NCBI GenBank assembly: GCA_020310875.1
Contig: CM035406.1
Location: forward strand, 225,909,442 to 225,973,441
Reading direction: 5' to 3'
DNA from: Ceratopteris richardii
Lineage: Eukaryota > Streptophyta > Polypodiopsida > Polypodiales > Pteridaceae
DNA length: 64,000 bases
Both the position numbers and the translations under genes were made by a program. Numbering within the stretch: position 1 is the first letter of the stretch; every line of letters begins with the position of its first letter. The notes under the pieces were generated by a model. It did no database searches and had not been told where the DNA came from. It saw only the letters and a program-made list of their open reading frames with translations. Positions 55,386 through 64,000 of this stretch are shown piece after piece.

Positions 55386-57310
55386 TGTCATCAAGGGATG
55401 TAAAAGGAGGCAGGGGCTTATCCAAATGGATTCACACTAACCTCATTGTGTGAATACACGCTGGGTGTTTCTCTGCGTGCTTCTGGATCTAAGTTATGTT
55501 TTCGGTGTGTGGAAGTTAATAGTTAAGAGCTTATAATCTTTTTAAGTTTAGTTAAAAAAACTAAGGTTCATATGGAAGTGCATCTCTAGCATTTTGATAT
55601 GCTGTTAAGATAAGTTCTTATTTAGTAATATGTTTAGAAACTTCCGTAGTTATATAATTTTTTAGTTGAAGTCTTACTTTTAGATGCAAGATTCATAAAC
55701 ATGAAAAGTAAAGTCTCTATGATCCTTATGGAAGTGTGTCTCTATACCTAGATATAGCATCTAAATATGATGGTAAAATTAATTCTTCGTTAGTTATTCT
55801 ATCTTTATTAAGATCAACTAGGGCGTTTTCTTTTTGTTGTGAAAGAGTATTCTTTTTTTAAGGTTGGAGGAAACAAATCTTCCCTATTTTTTGGTTCAGG
55901 TAAGACAATTGAGAGTAAAGGTAAAAGTCTAGAGAAGTTACAATTGTATTCTAGATAATGTAAGGTTTCATCTACAACTCGATCTTTAACTATTTCTATT
56001 ACTTCTAATTTATTACTTGTTTTGTTCTCACTGATTTGAGTTGACGTATTCTTAATAGGTGCGGGTAAAAGAGTTCCTAAAATAAAAGTACTATCTATTT
56101 CTTTATGTTTAGTAGCACACTTACTTGTAGTTGCTATATTTTCAGACATAAGAAAGTGCAATGTAAGAATTTAATCAAACTGTATAGTGGAAATGCTAAA
56201 ACTTTAGAACAAAAACTAGTCCTATACAAATGCTTGTAAAAAGTTCTAATAAAGCTTTTAGAAGATATTCCTATACAAAAAATTAATACATGAATTTATA
56301 ATTCAAAGATCATTTAATGGAACTAGGATCAGCGACATTTAAAGCAGCTTCTATCTCGTAAATATATCATCAAGTTTTCTTCACAATGATCTGTAGAAGA
56401 TGATTAGGAAAAACATAAGTATGTTTATATTAATATAAAACACTCATTTATAAATCTAACACTTAAAACTTAACATACTTTAAATCTATGCTATTTCATA
56501 CTAATTAACTCTTTTATATTTAACATGCTAAAACACTTCTTATATATACTAGTGTACTTTACATGCATGCTCTCATCATATCATAAATGCTCATGCATAC
56601 TATTCATGCATACACTAACTCACATGGTCATAAATGCTAATATGCATCTTCTCTAATCTGCACACATCTCTAACATACATGCATATGCACACACCTCTCA
56701 TGCAGACATGCACACATCACTCATGTATACATGCACACATTACTAATGCATACCTATACATCATAATCATCATACCTATACATGCATATGTGCACATCCT
56801 CATCATGCCTACATATGCAAATGCATACATTATTTACATTCATGCACATGCACATCTCACAATATACATGCATACATGCACATCCTCATCATATCTACAT
56901 ATGCAAATGCATACATTATTCACATTCATGCACATGCACATCTCACAATGTACATGCATACATGCATTACAATTCACATGCATAAATGCATCATACTTCA
57001 TATGCATACATGCATCATAATTCATATGCATACATTCACTATACATGCATCACATACACACATGCATACACTCAATATACATGCATACATGCATACATGC
57101 ATCACACTTCACATGAATACATTCAATATACATGCATCACATACACACATGCATACGCTCAATATACATGCATACATGCACTTCACATGCATACATGCAA
57201 ACACATACATTCACATGCATACATGCAAACACATAGATTCACATGCATACATGCAAACACATACATTCACATGCATACATTCGCTTCACATGCATATATT
57301 CACTTCACAT
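55386..57310 (-). repeat. 5' LTR of the second Gypsy copy, truncated
   Basis: It begins TGTCATCAAGGG and shares with the first element's LTRs the phrases GGTGTTTCT, TGGAAGTGCA, AGATAAGTTCTT, AACTAGTCCTATACAA and the ACATGCAT-rich array (56,570-57,310). An internal duplication gives two TATGGAAGTG blocks (near 55,571 and 55,728). It breaks off inside the array at about 57,310. Confidence 0.65.
55814..56149 (-). CDS. reading frame inside the LTR, copy 3 (uninterrupted)
   Basis: 111 codons from MSENIATTSKCATKHKEIDS to KRKRPS-stop, in the element's orientation. It is related along its length to the frames at 20,502-20,948 and 36,219-36,665 (shared: KEIDS, LLP, VVDETLHYLE versus VVKSLYP, PEPKNREDLFPP versus PDSMEREIMFPP). 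The upstream in-frame Met (56,161) is less likely because MSENIA is the start shared by the copies. No domain recognised. It could be an accessory ORF, or a former upstream part of gag. Confidence 0.4.
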   Translation of the reverse strand: MSENIATTSKCATKHKEIDSTFILGTLLPAPIKNTSTQISENKTSNKLEVIEIVKDRVVDETLHYLEYNCNFSRLLPLLSIVLPEPKNREDLFPPTLKKEYSFTTKRKRPS

Positions 57311-59315
57311 GCAAGAGAAAAGAATGAACGGGTTTTCAAGGAGGGCCGATCAGGAAGTTTGTTTTAGAAGGAAGAGGCCTCTTCGCCTTGCTAAGAGGAT
57401 ACGACAGGGAAACATGGTCGTCTTCGTGTTGATTTGTATGAGTGATGGCATATCAGTAGAGTGCCAAAGCCATCAGACAGCTGAAATGAGAAAGGGGATT
57501 TCTCTTGCAAATGCTCAAAAGCTGCTTCGGCACCAAAAAAGAAAATATATGATGCGATGATCTGTGGAGGACTCAAGGATTCTAAAGGGCTGGAGATGGC
57601 TGGGCCGATCTTTAGGGACACATGTGCAGAGGTGATCTCGGCTCATGGATCTGAGGGGCTCGGAAAAAGAGCTAGTCTGAAACTCCTCAGGTCCAAAGCT
57701 TCTGACAACTTACATCCTACATGAGTGTACCTTGAGAGTCGTACAATTTCGAAACATTAGGAAATACAAAGCTCTTTTGTCGTAAGTTTTTCGTATATTT
57801 ATGGGATAACGTTTTTTAAGGAAACTTGCACATGCATCTATGGCTCTGCTGAAAGCTTATTTCGAAGCTTTCATCAAGAAAACTACCTAATAGATCCTGC
57901 AACTACACTTTTCAAGTTCAACTTATTCCTGAATTTGATGGGAAGTATTGCATCAATGACCTTGTGGTGATAAGTTTTATGTCGGAATGTTAACTGCAAT
58001 GGCATGAATAAATTATCCATTGTTGAACGATTGGTTTTGCATCTGGAAGTGAATGCTGTGTTTTCATTAATCTGCTGCGTGACTTAGAACTTTGAATAGA
58101 CCATGTGTTGAATATAACTCGGCATTAATCAAGGAGGGCACGCTGCCAATTAGACTTTAGGGAGGAGGTCAAAATTTCATATCAAAATAAGGAGTGTCCC
58201 TATATAGTGAATACCTGGCAATTATTCGAGGAAGATATGGGAAGCATAAGGGATATTTGTTTTGATGCACAATGATTAAGCTTATCATTAACACATCTGG
58301 ATGTTTTGAAAGTAATGAGAAATTGCAATTTTATAGATGCTTTCATTTGCATTACTTAAATGAACCCTTGATGAGCACTATCACGGATACCATAGTTCAT
58401 TTAGGTTCTTGTGGAAATGCTTTGGTCTAAGCATGTTTCTGGTACATACCTCACCCTTTGTTGAATGATAAAACCATGATGTCCGTAACGTTTTACTATC
58501 AGTCATGATCCTCAGTGTTGAGGTTTGAGTTATAAAGTTCTAATGCATGTTGAGATGCCTAGAAGTGCAACTCTTGATACAGGTTCCTCTTCACAACACT
58601 CTGCTGAAGGTTGAGAGGACAAGGAGTAACTAATTATTCTTGTCTTTTTGTTATCGACTACTTCTATTTGAAATTATTTTTTGATAAGGCCTTTGTTTTT
58701 GTTTTTGTCAAAACACTTCTTCATTTATAAGGCAAACTATTTTCATCAGTTTGAAAGTGGAGAATTGGTGTTTTGTGTCACCATGATAATGGCCACAGTC
58801 ATCCTAACGCTTACTTCAGGATCTAAATAAGTTCCTGATCGATACTATTGTTTGTTTTCATGGTCATGCAAAAACTGATTTGTGAATTAAATCTAACCTA
58901 AAGGAAACTCCGTCTTTGGTTTTTTTTTTTGGATCCAAAGAAATTCATATCATCAACGGCTTCCAGCATATGCTTTGCAAAGTTATTCGTGTTGTATTAT
59001 TCTTTTTTTTTTTGGAAACCGGGTTTGACGATGATTTAGAGATGTTATATAAGGCTTTGAATTCATACATGAATGCATAAGTTTTATGAACGATTACAGA
59101 CCCTTAATCCTTTCCATAATGTTTGTAGAGGATAAAAAGAATGAATGGCGATGTGTTTTCTATTATTAGCAAAACAAATTGCATCTCTTGGAGCTACTCG
59201 AGAACAGCCTGTGTATGCTTCATATTATGAATAGCTGACCTAAACTATCAAAGCTAAGGTTGTTTTATTCTAGGCACCCCGTGTGCACCCCTAAGCATGC
59301 AATATACCGATGACA
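57311..59315 (+). other. unassigned segment ending like an LTR
   Basis: The right end CGATGACA (59,308-59,315) plus the PBS that follows resembles the LTR-PBS junction of the Gypsy family, but the rest does not match its LTR. Near 57,500-57,725 a stop-free plus-strand stretch (YDAMICGGLKDSKGLEMAGP and on to ASDNLHPT) has a less AT-rich base composition than the surroundings and could be a captured exon or transcript. I do not recognise it. The remainder is AT-rich and non-coding by eye. Confidence 0.35.
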
Positions 59316-59316
59316 T

Positions 59317-59334
59317 TAGTGAACCCGACGTGAA
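59317..59334 (+). other. primer-binding site matching tRNA-Trp, plus orientation
   Basis: TAGTGAACCCGACGTGAA, one mismatch from the sites at 36,021-36,040 and 55,367-55,384, but facing the opposite way, next to CGATGACA. Confidence 0.65.
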
Positions 59335-59559
59335 ATGGTTAGGGGATTTATAAGGTGAAACCTTTCCTTTGACTTTAGATTGGATTAAGGTGGGTGATGA
59401 GACTTTACTGAGAGGAGTGCAAGGCAATTTTGATATACGAACTATTAATGCCCTGTTAGAACTTATGTCTATGACTCAAAATAGCACTATAGATAAAGCA
59501 CTAAAACGCCGATATCAAAAATGTGTAGCATAGTCGATCTCACGTTTTGTAAGATATCA
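59335..59559 (+). other. possible leader or gag start of an opposing element
   Basis: After a stop at 59,349, a stop-free frame reads GETFPLTLDWIKVGDETLLR then GVQGNFDIRTINALLELMSM to about 59,529, without an initiating Met. Function unrecognised. It then meets the inverted gag of the third Gypsy copy. Confidence 0.35.
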
Positions 59560-61416
59560 GCCATAATCCTTTCGCTGCATTGAAGCAACTAAAAAAGATT
59601 AGTTTCTTTCATTTTAACTAAACAATTATTTTGCTCAAATAGATCATAATATTGTGATTTATTGACTTGAACGAGACTAACTTTAGCCTCATCACTTTCT
59701 TTTGTCTCTTCCATTTCAATATCTTCAATTTAATTTTCAATTGGTTCTCTCCATCTTCTTGTTGTATTCAAAAAGTCTTCCTTAACATCCGTGTGTGATA
59801 AAGCTAGGAGTTCTTCTAATGCCAAAGTTACTTCAGCTTTCATACCCTTGCCACTACTTTTCGAATGTCTATTTGCTTTTCTAATTGAGATATTAGTAAA
59901 AAACTAGGTGGTTTCTTTCCAACTTTCTCTTCTTTAACACCTTCCTCTTCCATGGGTTGGTTTTCATTAGTTTTATATTGACTTTTATCATCATTTACAG
60001 CTTTCAATTCAACTTTTTCAACCAATTGCTTAAATTTTCCTTTGTTTGGAGTTTTCTTATTGTGCTCTTGCTTTTTAGCCTCCTTTCTAGGCTCTGATCT
60101 AGATGGCTTATTATTTGGTTCATTAGATTCACTCTCCTTTCTAGCCCTAGTAGTATGTTTGGAATGAAATGTTTTCTCTTTATCTCACTTTCTATTTTCA
60201 TCTATATCTATCTCCTGAGCATAGATAGAAAACATGTCAATTGGTTCATTCCAACATGTCTTTGTAGAGATATCAAGACTCATGGCATACAAAGACTCAG
60301 CTAATAGTCTTCCTCTACTAGAAACAACATACAGATGGTTTCAAAATTCATAATTTGAATCCTCACCATCAAGCCTACATGATATATGTTTTGACTATAG
60401 AGGCCTCATAGAATTTCTTCATACCCGCTTTACAGGGGTTCTTGCCCAAAGGTCTTTTCATCACATAATCACACATTTGCCAATCAATCTCAATGACCCA
60501 ATTTCTATATTTCGCTTCCTTGAATAGATTACAGGTCCACTAAGGCTGATCAATCTTATCACACTAGAGGCATCTACAAGGCTGACTAAATACTCTCCTA
60601 CCCGACATTTGAGTCTTAGGGCCTTGTGTTGTCGTTGTTGGCGTCTCTTGTTCTCTTGGTCTAGTTTCATGTATATTTCTCAAGGATGCCATCTTAGTTA
60701 TTAATGTCTCGATATGTTTAGATATTCAATCCACTTTAGTTGCCAATGTAGTAAATTTTTTTATTCATCTCTGCCAAGTCCTTGTAAAGTATGGTCAATG
60801 TCTACTTTGGCTAGTGCATCTCTTTCATTTAGCCTAGGAGTTTGAATTTGATTACATTCTTGCCTTTGAGCTATCCTATGAAGAGCTACTTGCATGTTCT
60901 CCCATGCTTCTGTTAATCCATTAGCAGTTGTTTCATCCTAAATCATGGGTTCTAGCTCACGTTGAAGAGATATGTCTAACGTATTTGTTTATCACCTTTG
61001 GTAGTATCCACCCATCTCAAGAATGTGGCCCTATTGTTTTTCTTGTAATCCTCATGTGAGAACTCAGCCAAAAGCTGAGTTTTAAAATTGGCCCAGGTCC
61101 TATTAGGTGTGACTACCCTAAGCTAAATCCGTTCTCTAGAAAACCTATGTGAGATATGTATAAATGTATCTTTCTTATGTTCTTTAGGTAAAGCGTACCA
61201 CTGAGTGAGCTGCTCGTAATATCTAAGATATGTAGAAACACTAGACCCATTAAATTCTCCCAGATCCATTTTTATTGAGTCTATTACCTTGCATATTCTT
61301 TGTTCTTCAAATTGTGTAGATCTATTGTTTATATGTGAAACTACTGAAATAAGTGAAATGTATCTATGTAACTCACGTAAAAGTACATCTATTTCCTCCT
61401 CTCGTATAGAATCCAT
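59560..61416 (-). pseudogene. Gypsy gag, third (diverged) copy
   Basis: It starts MDSIREEEIDVLLRELHRYI at 61,416 and continues with STYLRYYEQLTQWYALPKEH, WANFKTQLLAEF, NNRATFLRWVDTTK (to about 60,990), then charged pieces including EEKVGKKPPSFLLISQLEKQ (59,840-60,025). The order and blocks parallel the gags at 52.8-54.4 kb and 34.2-35.1 kb, but identity is low, so it is a separate subfamily. Several frameshifts and stops. Pol is not present. Confidence 0.65.
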
Positions 61417-62117
61417 GGCATATGAAAAGATAATATGAAGATATAAGTTGAAGAAAAATAAATCGAAAGGCTCGTAGAAGAGGTTCTTTGTAAATGCGAA
61501 TGTGAAAAATTATCATAATATTTCATTTGATTCAAAAGCCTAATATGTCATAGTTCTAGTGTATGAATGTGTGCAAACGTAGGTGCAACACATGTTGATG
61601 GAAAGGATGGCATGATGAGGATTTTCCAGTTGTCAATCTCCATGGAGGGGCTTAGATCAAGATGATTAACCCTCAACACCAAGGACATTGCACAAGGTTT
61701 ATGAGTATGCTATAGCTCCCAAGGATGAAGAAGAAATTACAACTCCGTAATGCACATATATGCAATGCAAAACAATGTTCATTTATGTATCTAAGATGCT
61801 ATGCCATTTCTTCATGTCAAGTTTAAGTGTCAAGAAGATGATGCACGATTGGTAGATGAATTCAACCACCAAGTCCAACATCGCACATAGGGTGCTTCAT
61901 GCAAGCCGAGGTGATAGAATGGAGACTCAAAGAGATAATAAAAGCTCAAGAAGAAGATTGGTCAGATAACTTACAAGTCATACCATGATATGGGAGAAAG
62001 AAATGAATTCATAAGAAGTGTTCCTAGAATTCTAATTGAAAATAGTGACAAAAATACAAGTTACCACTTCATATTTGATCATAAAGTTTTTATCATAATA
62101 ATCTTGAAAATCCTCCT
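61417..62117. other. unassigned; possible leader of the third Gypsy copy
   Basis: AT-rich sequence with no tRNA-Trp-type PBS, coding frame or LTR edge that I could see. Confidence 0.3.
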
Positions 62118-62165
62118 CCAAGCATGTACGTAGATTCTCCTCCAAGAATGTATGTAGATCCTCCT
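62118..62165. repeat. 24-bp tandem duplication
   Basis: Two adjacent units starting CCAAG(C/A)ATGTA (62,118-62,141 and 62,142-62,165), encoding a repeated MYVD-PP phrase in a 75-codon frame (62,124-62,351) that I do not regard as a gene. Confidence 0.8.
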
Positions 62166-63616
62166 CCAAGCATAAGAGCAGAATCACCAACAAGATGTAG
62201 AACTAGCAAATTTCACCTTCCTCACCAAGTAGCTAGAATAACCTCCATATATTTGAACTACTTCAAGTCTTCAACTCCATCCAATGTAAGAGTGTTGGTC
62301 TTCAAAATTAATCACCAAAATCTCCAACGCAAGCAAGAGCTTCTCCAATGATGAGCTTTTCCTTGAGCAAAAAAGTGATGATGACTTGAGAAGATGATTA
62401 TATGTGAACTAAAGCCCTCTTTATATAGCTTGGAGAAACTCTTGAAAAGCTACATGATTAAAGCAAAAGCTATGCCATCGAAAGAACTCTGAAAAATGTT
62501 TCATGAAGAAAACTTAGTTGCTCCAAAAATCAATTTGCTTTTCAAAAAATAACATGATCGCTACTGCAGTCCGCCCGAATCAAACCGTGGCCAATCACTA
62601 AATGATTTTAGTTGCTCTGTTAGACCATGATGCCATAGTTCTTTTGTTATAAGATGTGTAATCAAGATAACTTATATGATTTATAAACTCAATGATTTTG
62701 GACCATAGTGACTCATTCTGGAACCAAATGGTATTGTGTTATATACCCTTGGAAAGCTCTCGATGAATACTTTCAAATGGTGCATTTATATTTTTTCTCA
62801 TCTTTGAGCAATATTTTATTATTTCTATACTTGGTTTTGACCATGGTTGACTTTGTCTATGATACTAGCCTCAAAGTCTTTAGTCCAATACTGCTCATAG
62901 TCCCTTGATGATAAATTTTATTTCTTAGTTTCAAAAACTGGAGAGAGGATCTCTTTGACAGTGTAGGATCGCAAGGGCACTAGGCTCGTCCATTGTATCA
63001 TTGTTTTTTTTGTTAATTCAAGCAAAGAGAGAGTAGTCTGGCTCAAATTTTCTCTTTTAAAGAAGACTAGCACATGCTCCAATATTGGTTTAGCAGTGTG
63101 ATGCAGACAACCATCTAACATTGTCGGGGCATAAAACAAGACCACTGGGTGGATCAGGTGTGGCTTTTCAATTGGTCTTTTCATGGCTACACACATGGTG
63201 TTTGGTGTACTGCTTTTTGAAGTGGGAAGTGAGTTCAAAGCTGATTGAGGTGATTAAGTATGAGAGTGTGCTAATGTATGAATGATCTAAGACATACAAG
63301 TGCAAAGAAATTAAGTAACTTAACTAAATTTAGGAAGAGTTCCTTTCTGTTTTCAGTGGGAGAAGCCTAACATTGTTCCATAGGAAGCAAATATATAGAA
63401 ATAAGAAAATTGAGAGTTTCGTGGTCTACAAGAATATTATGGTTTTGTTCTATGGGAAGCAAATAAGTGGAAAGAAAAATATAAATAGTGTCCTAGTCTA
63501 GGAGTATTTTGATATTGTCTTATTAGATTGAACAAAACTTCTATACAAGATGAATTCACTACAGTGGAAGAGTTTGCATCCATTAATGAACGATCACTCA
63601 AATGAATCTAAAAGAG
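62166..63616. other. unassigned region
   Basis: A 106-codon minus-strand frame (62,918-63,238) has no recognisable domain. No LTR edge, promoter or RNA gene could be supported. Confidence 0.3.
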
Positions 63617-63820
63617 TACTAGTGATTCTCAAAGTAAATTCCTATACAATATATGTTCAAAAATAAGATATCAAAGTAGTTTCTAGCTCAATGAACTAAA
63701 TTCATCCAAATAGGAAAGTACTAGTGATGCTAAAAGTAAATTCCTATACAAAATATGTTCAAAAATAAGATATCAAAGTAGTTTTTAGCTCAATGAACCA
63801 AATTACTCCAAATGAATAAG
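63617..63820. repeat. 102-bp tandem duplication
   Basis: Two adjacent units beginning TACTAGTGAT (63,617 and 63,719), highly similar, each containing CAAAAATAAGATATCAAAGT and TAGCTCAATGAAC. Confidence 0.85.
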
Positions 63821-64000
63821 AACTCCAACATCTACAGTCATGAGCATCAGCAAATACTTGATCTCACTCCACGTTCTCGTGAGCTTTCTAATTCATTCAT
63901 AATTCTAGTAAAGCCTTATAATAATTCATAAGATCTTGTAAATGCTTCTAATGTTTAATGCTCTCTCTTTCTCTCTATCTTCATCCTATCTTTGCTATTG
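63821..64000. other. unassigned sequence at window edge
   Basis: AT-rich, ending in a short CT run (63,961-63,976). No feature recognised. Confidence 0.3.

Noticed and set aside
55213-55425. 70-residue minus-strand frame spanning the LTR edge and PBS
   Set aside because: The shared GEPDV phrase is simply the PBS read as codons. The frame is not kept elsewhere.
62918-63238. 106-residue minus-strand frame
   Set aside because: No recognisable domain, composition like its surroundings, no supporting context.

Overview
This window looks like nuclear DNA from a plant with a large, repeat-filled genome. The reasons are plant-type Copia polyproteins primed by initiator tRNA-Met, a chromodomain Gypsy (chromovirus), non-LTR LINEs with a zf-RVT tail, tRNA-headed SINEs, a PIF/Harbinger transposase, long microsatellites and low GC. 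I cannot name the species, and nothing here settles angiosperm versus gymnosperm versus seedless plant. No host protein-coding gene, rRNA gene or functional tRNA gene could be supported. Almost every recognisable piece is a mobile element, usually broken, nested or rearranged.

Layout. 0.2-10.5 kb holds a graveyard: a repeat with a tRNA-like head, a decayed LINE, a decayed PIF/Harbinger transposase, the 3' end of a chromovirus facing an inverted gag-chromodomain mini-element, and a decayed plus-strand Gypsy with zinc-knuckle gag, protease and an RT scrap. 10,734-17,181 is a complete, very young minus-strand Copia element (1,023-bp LTRs with one visible difference, AGCTA target duplication, PBS, polypurine tract, uninterrupted 1,400-residue polyprotein). 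It sits in the leader region of an older plus-strand Copia (gag to integrase, 18.06-20.33 kb).

20.33-39.55 kb is the most unusual object: a minus-strand Ty3/Gypsy element with very long LTRs (about 3.5-4 kb or more) full of CATGCA, CT and AT repeats. A primer-binding site matches the 3' end of plant tRNA-Trp. Its protease, reverse transcriptase and integrase motifs resemble the Gypsy lineage familiar from basidiomycete fungi more than the usual plant Tekay, CRM, Athila or Tat lineages. Another Copia (28,189-33,341) is nested inside it. Two more relatives of this Gypsy lie at 51.5-57.3 kb and 59.6-61.4 kb. All three LTR copies carry a related reading frame in the element's own orientation.

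39.55-51.5 kb holds a 5'-truncated LINE with an internal deletion, a second inverted copy of the tRNA-like-headed repeat, a decayed Copia whose 5' end has been replaced by the leader and LTR of another Copia family (including a 5S-rRNA-like stretch and a 34-base G run), a LINE fragment, and a SINE inserted into a repeat whose empty version is at 42.4 kb. 57.3-59.3 kb is an unassigned segment ending in another tRNA-Trp-type PBS in the opposite orientation. 61.4-64 kb holds only short tandem repeats that I can support.

Functionally, only the Copia at 10.7-17.2 kb appears capable of coding for its own movement. Everything else carries stops, frameshifts or deletions. Family assignments come from motif recognition by eye, without searches or alignments.
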